A stretch of DNA of 10,599 nucleotides from Actinomycetes bacterium (lineage in GTDB: Bacteria; Actinomycetota; Actinomycetes; Actinomycetales; Cellulomonadaceae). Shown in pieces: positions 7,231 to 10,599 of the stretch. Within the stretch, counting starts at the first letter, position 1, and every line of letters starts with the position of its first letter. Location: positions 1 to 10,599 of the forward strand of contig JAEZZV010000122.1 in NCBI GenBank assembly GCA_023418375.1. Direction: 5' to 3'. The notes under the pieces were generated by a model. The model saw only the letters and a list, made by a program, of their open reading frames with translations. It did no database searches and was not told the origin of the DNA. The position numbers and the translations under genes were made by a program.

Positions 7231-7254
7231 GGACTTCGAGCGCGCTCGAACTCC
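7231..7254. promoter_or_regulatory. 24-bp near-perfect palindrome (operator or bidirectional terminator)
   Basis: TTCGAGCG (7235-7242) is followed directly by its reverse complement CGCTCGAA (7243-7250). Flanking GGAC and CTCC extend the symmetry to 24 bp with one mismatched pair. Just after it come TACCGT and an ATG, as in an operator-promoter. But it also lies mid-way between two convergent genes, where a hairpin with a CGCG loop could act as a terminator. The sequence cannot decide; the promoter-like context slightly favours an operator. Confidence 0.55.
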
Positions 7255-7260
7255 TACCGT
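7255..7260 (+). promoter_or_regulatory. -10-like hexamer of an orphan promoter
   Basis: TACCGT sits directly after the palindrome and 7 nt before an ATG at 7268, the same operator-CTACCGT-start layout as at the tetR operon (983-998). No conserved gene follows on the plus strand: only 13 codons before the 3' end of the antisense CGNR gene. Confidence 0.35.
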
Positions 7261-7267
7261 CAGAATC

Positions 7268-7306
7268 ATGACGATCACGACGCGCCTCGCCCGGCCCGCC
7301 GGTCGC
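7268..7306 (+). pseudogene. possible 13-codon stub of a lost gene
   Basis: ATG at 7268 begins MTITTRLARPAGR with G or C at 12 of 13 third positions, then meets the stop codon of the antisense CGNR gene at 7307. Beyond that the reading frame stays open only as the shadow of that gene, with poor codon bias (TCA, GCT, CTT). Together with the palindrome and -10-like hexamer this could be the beginning of a gene whose body was lost. Too short to identify; may be chance. Confidence 0.25.
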
Positions 7307-7963
7307 TCAGTGGTCGGCGGCGCGGCTCGCCCGGCGCTTCTCGGTGAGGCGCCTGGCCTTGGCGGTGTTGCCGCAGTCGGCCATGCTGCACCACCGGCGG
7401 CTGTTGTTCTTCGACGTGTCGACGAACAGGTAGTTGCAGCCGTCCTCGGAGGCGCAGACCTTCACGCGCCCGAGCGGGCCGCCCGTGACCAGCTCGATGG
7501 CCGAGTGGGCCACCAGCCAGCGGGGCAGTCGCAGGTCCGGCTCCCAGGTCCAGCGGAAGCCGTGGTCGCCGTGCTCGAGCCTGCCGTGGGCCAGCGCGTC
7601 GGCGTGCACGGCCTGGATCGCCGCGAGCTGCGCCTCGTCGGCGCGCCCGGCGGTGGCGAGCCCGTGGAAGACGGCGAACTCCGCGCGCAGCACCTCGAAC
7701 ACCCGGCGCACCTCCTCGGCGGCGGCGTCCGGGTCGGCCGCGGCGGCCGCGGCGAGCTCCGCCTCGACGGCCGGGGCGAGCCCGCCCGCGTCGCGGACCC
7801 AGGCGAGCAGCTGCCCGTACGTGAAGCCGGCGTCCTCGCGTGTGTCGACCGCGTTGACCACGTCGAGGCAGAACCATCCGCGTCCCTCGTCGGTCGCGGC
7901 TCGGACGGGTGCTGCGGTGCTCTCCAACGGTCCTCCCCGAACTGACGGCTCGTGCAGCCGCAC
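7307..7963 (-). CDS. CGNR zinc finger (ABATE-type) putative transcription regulator
   Basis: The 218-residue product ends in a CGNR zinc finger at about residues 168-210: C170 and C176 (VCASEDGC), then C192 and C197 in RRWCSMADCGN, with basic residues after it (KARRLTEKRR). The middle region, starting at WFCLDVVNAVDTR (30-42), matches the ABATE domain normally found before this finger; the following Ala-rich helices are typical. Members are thought to be DNA-binding stress-responsive regulators, but few are studied. The start is uncertain: GTG 7963 gives 218 residues, while TTG 7927 lies 4 nt after GGGGAGG and gives 206; both precede the domain. It is divergent from the small protein at 8057, sharing a 93-bp spacer with three CGCTAC copies that it might bind (inference). 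It is convergent with the RNA methyltransferase gene. Confidence 0.88.
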   Translation of the reverse strand: MRLHEPSVRGGPLESTAAPVRAATDEGRGWFCLDVVNAVDTREDAGFTYGQLLAWVRDAGGLAPAVEAELAAAAAADPDAAAEEVRRVFEVLRAEFAVFHGLATAGRADEAQLAAIQAVHADALAHGRLEHGDHGFRWTWEPDLRLPRWLVAHSAIELVTGGPLGRVKVCASEDGCNYLFVDTSKNNSRRWCSMADCGNTAKARRLTEKRRASRAADH

Positions 7964-7972
7964 GAGGCGAAA

Positions 7973-8017
7973 CCGCTACCGATAAAACCTGGATCAGCGG
8001 TAGCGGGATCGCTACGA
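7973..8017. repeat. three alternating CGCTAC-core repeats in a divergent promoter region
   Basis: Copies are CCGCTACCG (7973-7981), its exact reverse complement CGGTAGCGG (7998-8006), and the weaker TCGCTACGA (8009-8017). Centres are 25 and 11 bp apart. The second and third form the inverted repeat GTAGCG-N4-CGCTAC (8000-8015). They occupy the spacer between the CGNR gene and the small plus-strand gene, overlap the likely -10 of the latter, and flank the AT-rich GATAAAA that may be the -10 of the former. They look like operator sites for both directions. Confidence 0.6.
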
Positions 8018-8018
8018 T
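8013..8018 (+). promoter_or_regulatory. -10 element for the small protein gene
   Basis: TACGAT (TANNNT) lies 38 nt before the ATG at 8057, leaving a leader of about 30 nt with a Shine-Dalgarno. It overlaps the third CGCTAC repeat, so a protein bound there would block it. The -35 is weak. Confidence 0.4.
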
Positions 8019-8033
8019 TCCAGCATAGCGTCG

Positions 8034-8060
8034 ATGAGTGGTAACAGGAGGATGAGATGA
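8034..8060 (+). other. 8-codon leader ORF overlapping the small protein start
   Basis: ATG 8034 opens a frame reading M-S-G-N-R-R-M-R and stopping at TGA 8058-8060. The stop overlaps the ATG at 8057. Its two consecutive AGG Arg codons, rare in such a GC-rich genome, are the AGGAGG Shine-Dalgarno (8046-8051) of the next gene. It has no Shine-Dalgarno of its own, so it would need a leaderless or weak start. It may be fortuitous. Confidence 0.25.
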
Positions 8061-8260
8061 ACGAAGGACTGGCCTTGATGGCCGTCGAGGCCTCGTGGGC
8101 CCTGTCGCACTCGGCCCTGCCGGACGCTCCCGTCGTCCCGGACGCGGGTCGGGGGCCCCGTCGGAGCATCGTGCTCCGCGCGCGCCTCGCCCGGGTGCTG
8201 CACCGGGCGGCGGAGGCCCTCGAGCGGCCCTCTCTGCGGGCAGCCTCGACCTGCTCGTGA
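8057..8260 (+). CDS. small protein of unknown function (67 aa)
   Basis: ATG 8057 follows a perfect AGGAGG (8046-8051) at 5 nt, the best ribosome site in the window, and a -10-like TACGAT at 8013. The product starts MNEGLALMAVEASWAL, has a Pro/Asp-rich linker, and then a basic amphipathic stretch RSIVLRARLARVLHRAAEALER (about residues 36-57). That stretch resembles the Arg/Leu helices at the ends of many small actinobacterial proteins. No catalytic motif, cysteine cluster or strong membrane segment is visible (one Cys near the end). It is followed 11 nt later by a strong terminator stem, so it forms a complete one-gene unit. It is divergent from the CGNR regulator, which may control it. I do not recognise a family. 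Confidence 0.7.
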   Translation: MNEGLALMAVEASWALSHSALPDAPVVPDAGRGPRRSIVLRARLARVLHRAAEALERPSLRAASTCS

Positions 8261-8271
8261 GCCGGACCTGG

Positions 8272-8309
8272 GCCGGCCCCGCGCGTCGGGCGTGACGCGC
8301 GGGGCCGGC
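8272..8309. terminator. bidirectional terminator hairpin, 16-bp perfect stem
   Basis: Arm GCCGGCCCCGCGCGTC (8272-8287) pairs without mismatch with 8294-8309 around a 6-nt loop. It lies between two convergent genes, 11 nt after the small protein stop and 36 nt beyond the FAD oxidoreductase stop. Neither side has a T-run, usual for actinobacteria. Confidence 0.85.
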
Positions 8310-8345
8310 GCACCTGCGGGGGATGCCGCTCCGGCAGTGGCGGCG

Positions 8346-9758
8346 TCAGGCCGGGGGGATCGGACGGTTGGAGCGCACCACTCGGTCGGGGTCGACGGCG
8401 GCCTTGAGAGCCCGCAGGCGCGCCAGGTGCGGCTCGTCGTAGCAGCGCGTCATCGACTCGGCGCGGTCGAGGAACGTCAGGATCGAACGACCGGTGGACC
8501 AGGGCTCGAGCGCCCTGATGGTGGCGTCGAGCCCGGCGTCCACGGCACCCGCCAGCTCCGGCACCGCGACGACGCCCATCGCCGACACGGAGTAGGGCTC
8601 GGGGATCGGACCGGCGACGGCGCTCGACCTGCGCTCGGCCAGGGCTCCGCCGAGGTGGCGGATGCCCGCGCCGACCAGCGGCGTTCCGCTCCCCACGCCG
8701 ACCTGGGCGAGCAGGGCGTCGATGGCGGCGTCGTCGAGCGTGTGCAGCATCGTCGCCGCAAGGACGGCGGGCGTCGGGTCAACGGGCTCCTCGGCGATCG
8801 AACCCAGCTGGCCGGGCGTGACCGGGCGGACCTCGTCGCGCAGCACCGGCGCCGCCTCGCGCAGGGGCGCGACGAGCCCGTCCAGGGTGTCCGCGTCGCC
8901 GAGGAAGCAGGCGGTGAGCACGGCGAACGACTGTCCGCGCATCGGTTCCGGGACGAAGGGGGCGTCCGGCAGGTGCATGAGGTTCGCCCAGAGCGTGAGC
9001 TCGCGTGGCGCGGTCCGCGTCAGTGCCGCGAACGCACGGAACACGGATGCGGCGGCCGCTCCGGGGAACGCGAGGGTCGCCGCGGACAGCTCCGGCACGG
9101 GGAAGAGGTCCAGCTCGACCGCGGTCACGACGGCGAGGTCGCCACCTCCACCGCGCAGGCCCCACATGAGGTCGGGGTCGCTGGCGTCGGTCACCCAGCG
9201 GTGCTGGCCCTCGGCGTCGACCACCTCGTAGGCGCGCACGGCGTCCGACCCGCGCCCGTAGGCCCGGCCGAGCCAGCCGATGCCGCCCCCGAGGCAGAGC
9301 CCGACGACCGTCACGTCGGGGTTCGAGCCGACCAGGCCGGTCAGCCCGGTGTCGTCGAGGGCGGCCTGGAGGGCGCCCCACTTCACGCCGGCGCCCACGC
9401 GCGCGACCCGCGCGTCGACGTCGATCCAGATGTCGTCCAGCGCCCCCGTGCGCAGCAGGAGGGTGCCGTCCGACGCCCGGCTCGCCCCGTGGCCGCCCGG
9501 CTGGGTGGCCACGGCCAGCCCGCGGGCGGCCGCGTACCTCAGCGTGGTGACCACGTCGTCGGCGTCGGCGGCCAGGACGATCGCCGCGGGCTGCTGATCC
9601 ACCACGACGTTCCAGGGGGTGCGGTGCGCGTCCCAGTCGCTGTCTGCCGGCGTGACGAGACGGCCGGTGAGCCCTCCCGCGAGGTCGGTGAGGTCCCCGG
9701 GTGCGGGGTCGGCCGTGTGGCGGCCCTGGGAGCCGGTGGGCTCGGAGATGAGAGTCAT
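8346..9758 (-). CDS. FAD-linked oxidoreductase, BBE/PCMH-type
   Basis: The 470-residue product is a flavin oxidase or dehydrogenase of the PCMH (FAD_binding_4) class. Residues 53-90 give the first FAD-binding lobe ending in PGGHGAS, where H90 is the position that covalently holds FAD through 8-alpha-histidyl in relatives. GSNPDVTVVGLCLGGGIGWL (144-163) is the second FAD segment. The Cys that makes the second flavin link in berberine-bridge-type enzymes would align with N146, so attachment is probably through His only; C155 is at a different place. The C-terminus (ARLRALKAAVDPDRVVRSNRPI) is the usual BBE ending. Length is normal for the family, and no signal peptide is seen. Substrate unknown; relatives oxidise alkaloids, sugars or polyketide-like compounds. 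ATG 9758 has AGGA about 10 nt upstream; longer in-frame starts would run into the divergent gene. Its divergent neighbour is a GAF regulator that may control it. Confidence 0.9.
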   Translation of the reverse strand: MTLISEPTGSQGRHTADPAPGDLTDLAGGLTGRLVTPADSDWDAHRTPWNVVVDQQPAAIVLAADADDVVTTLRYAAARGLAVATQPGGHGASRASDGTLLLRTGALDDIWIDVDARVARVGAGVKWGALQAALDDTGLTGLVGSNPDVTVVGLCLGGGIGWLGRAYGRGSDAVRAYEVVDAEGQHRWVTDASDPDLMWGLRGGGGDLAVVTAVELDLFPVPELSAATLAFPGAAAASVFRAFAALTRTAPRELTLWANLMHLPDAPFVPEPMRGQSFAVLTACFLGDADTLDGLVAPLREAAPVLRDEVRPVTPGQLGSIAEEPVDPTPAVLAATMLHTLDDAAIDALLAQVGVGSGTPLVGAGIRHLGGALAERRSSAVAGPIPEPYSVSAMGVVAVPELAGAVDAGLDATIRALEPWSTGRSILTFLDRAESMTRCYDEPHLARLRALKAAVDPDRVVRSNRPIPPA

Positions 9759-9794
9759 GGTCGTCGATCCTGCGTCGTGAGAGGCCCCGCGCGA

Positions 9795-9838
9795 CATCCC
9801 ATCGGCGTGGGGTCCGCGACCCCCAGGGATCTGGGATG
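9795..9838. repeat. nested inverted repeats in the divergent spacer
   Basis: CATCCCA (9795-9801) and TGGGATG (9832-9838) are exact inverted copies. Inside them GGGGTC-CGC-GACCCC (9809-9823) forms a short hairpin and CCCAG-GGAT-CTGGG (9822-9835) another, overlapping the first. They lie 37-80 bp upstream of the oxidoreductase start, where an operator or a 5' leader structure is expected. Confidence 0.45.
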
Positions 9839-9861
9839 CGAGGACCCATGATCGAAAGCCA

Positions 9862-9890
9862 TTGGTTTTAACCGGGCGCAAGCGCACAAT
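9862..9890 (+). promoter_or_regulatory. promoter of the GAF regulator, leaderless type
   Basis: TTGGTT (9862-9867) and CACAAT (9885-9890) are separated by 17 bp, a normal sigma-70-type spacing. The -10 ends 7 nt before GTG 9898 and there is no Shine-Dalgarno, so the message is likely leaderless. Confidence 0.5.
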
Positions 9891-9897
9891 TGCGGAC

Positions 9898-10599
9898 GTG
9901 GTGACGTTGCGGACGGAGCCGGTCCGCCGTGGGCTGGAGGCGCTCGCCCGCTCCGGGCTGGAGTGGACGGCGTTCTCCCGTGGCGCCCTCGAGCTGCTCG
10001 CCGCGGCGATCCCCTTCGAGGCGGGGTGCATGGGTCCGGCCGACCCCGCGACGGGGCTGCTGACCGGCTCCGCCAAGGTGCACCTGCCCGACACGCGTGA
10101 CCTCGAGTTCTTCCAGCACGAGTACGTGCTCGACGACGTGAACCTCTTCACCGATCTCGCCCGGCGCCCGTCGCACGTCGGCGTGCTCGCGGACGACGCC
10201 GGCGGCGACCCCGCGCGCAGCTCGCGCCACCGCGACTACTTCGTGCCCTACTACAACCTGCGGCACGAGCTGCGGGCCGCCGCGGTCGCCGACGGGCGGA
10301 TGTGGGGCCACCTCGCGCTGTACCGCAGCGACCGGCCGAGCGGGTTCAGCCCTGCGGAGGCCGACTTCCTCGCGCGCGTCGTGCCCTCGCTCGCGAGTGG
10401 CTTGCGCGCGGGGCTGGTGGCCGACGTCGTGCGGGTGGCCGGGACGTCGTCGGCCCCCGCGGGCGACGGTCCGGCGGTGCTCGTGGTGGACCCGACGGAC
10501 GGCGTGGCGCAGGTGACCGCCTCGGCAGAGGCGCGGATCGACGAGCTCGGCGGTTCGGCCTGGGGCGTGCTGCCGGCGCCGGTCGGGGCGGTCGTCGCC
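9898..10599 (+). CDS. GAF-domain regulator, probably LuxR-type (C-terminus off the window)
   Basis: The frame from GTG 9898 is open for 234 codons to the right edge. Residues 10-175 look like a GAF-type sensor domain: ALELLAAAIPFEAGCMGPADP (about 30-50), a region around HEYVLDDVNLFTDLARRP, and PYYNLRHELRAAAVADGRMWGHLALYR followed by FSPAEADFLARVVPSLA (150-166). After a linker, VLVVDPTDGVAQVTASAEARI (194-214) resembles the PAS-like segment that in actinobacterial proteins of this build precedes a C-terminal LuxR helix-turn-helix. That DNA-binding part is beyond the window, so the LuxR assignment is inference. The GTG is supported by a well-spaced promoter with its -10 7 nt upstream; a second GTG follows immediately. 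It is divergent from the FAD oxidoreductase (139-bp spacer), the likely target. Confidence 0.75.
   Translation, partial: MVTLRTEPVRRGLEALARSGLEWTAFSRGALELLAAAIPFEAGCMGPADPATGLLTGSAKVHLPDTRDLEFFQHEYVLDDVNLFTDLARRPSHVGVLADDAGGDPARSSRHRDYFVPYYNLRHELRAAAVADGRMWGHLALYRSDRPSGFSPAEADFLARVVPSLASGLRAGLVADVVRVAGTSSAPAGDGPAVLVVDPTDGVAQVTASAEARIDELGGSAWGVLPAPVGAVVA

Noticed and set aside
7307..7945. Continuation of the plus-strand frame that begins at ATG 7268
   Set aside because: After codon 13 it is antisense to the CGNR gene, with poor third-position bias and no recognisable domain.
8292..9851. A 519-codon open frame on the plus strand
   Set aside because: It is antisense to the FAD oxidoreductase, which has clear conserved motifs, and would have to begin inside the terminator stem.
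9759..10151. A 131-residue N-terminal extension of the FAD oxidoreductase
   Set aside because: It is antisense to the GAF regulator and has no domain; the ATG at 9758 begins at the normal family length.
1..10599. CRISPR arrays, insertion sequences, tRNA or rRNA genes, attachment sites
   Set aside because: No spaced direct repeats, transposase or integrase motifs, cloverleaf-like segments or rRNA-like stretches were found on reading both strands.

Overview
The window is strongly GC-rich, with G or C in nearly every third codon position, several GTG starts and Shine-Dalgarno sites of the GGAGG type. Together with the gene families present (CGNR zinc finger regulator, TetR-controlled heterodimeric ABC exporter, GAF/LuxR-type regulator, flavin oxidase) this points to an actinobacterium. 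By overall look it is probably a Micrococcales member such as a Cellulomonas relative, but the genus is inference. It reads as ordinary chromosome: no transposase, integrase, CRISPR array, tRNA or rRNA was seen.

Layout. (1) 1-917, minus strand, running off the left edge: a UvrC-N/Cho-like GIY-YIG nuclease. (2) 956-5489, plus strand: a tight operon of a TetR repressor and two half-size ABC exporters, with gene overlaps of 7 and 4 nt. A long palindromic operator lies just before the tetR promoter. The two ABC proteins carry complementary changes (Asp for the catalytic Glu and Gln for the switch His in the first; a non-consensus signature in the second), which marks them as the two halves of one asymmetric heterodimeric multidrug-type exporter. 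(3) 5505-6328: a GC-rich stem, then an MBL-fold hydrolase, then (6357-7190) a SpoU/TrmH-family RNA methyltransferase with its own leaderless-type promoter. (4) 7191-7306: a spacer with a strong palindrome, a -10-like hexamer and a start codon leading into only 13 well-biased codons, possibly the remains of a lost gene. (5) 7307-8260: a CGNR zinc finger regulator (minus) divergent from a 67-residue unknown protein (plus), with three copies of a CGCTAC core between them. (6) A 16-bp-stem terminator at 8272-8309, then an FAD-linked oxidoreductase (minus, 8346-9758) divergent from a GAF-containing regulator (plus, from 9898) that runs off the right edge.

How the genes work together. The best-supported unit is TetR plus exporter: the repressor should bind the 956-979 palindrome, and release by a ligand (probably an exported compound) would switch on both pump subunits and the repressor itself. 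The two divergent pairs at the right (CGNR with the small protein; FAD oxidase with the GAF regulator) each look like a regulator beside its target, but this rests on arrangement only. No clearly new multi-gene defence or mobile system was found. The items most worth a second look are the orphan operator/start at 7231-7306, the CGCTAC repeat array with a tiny overlapping leader ORF, and the His-rich and Met/His-rich segments in the TetR-exporter operon.
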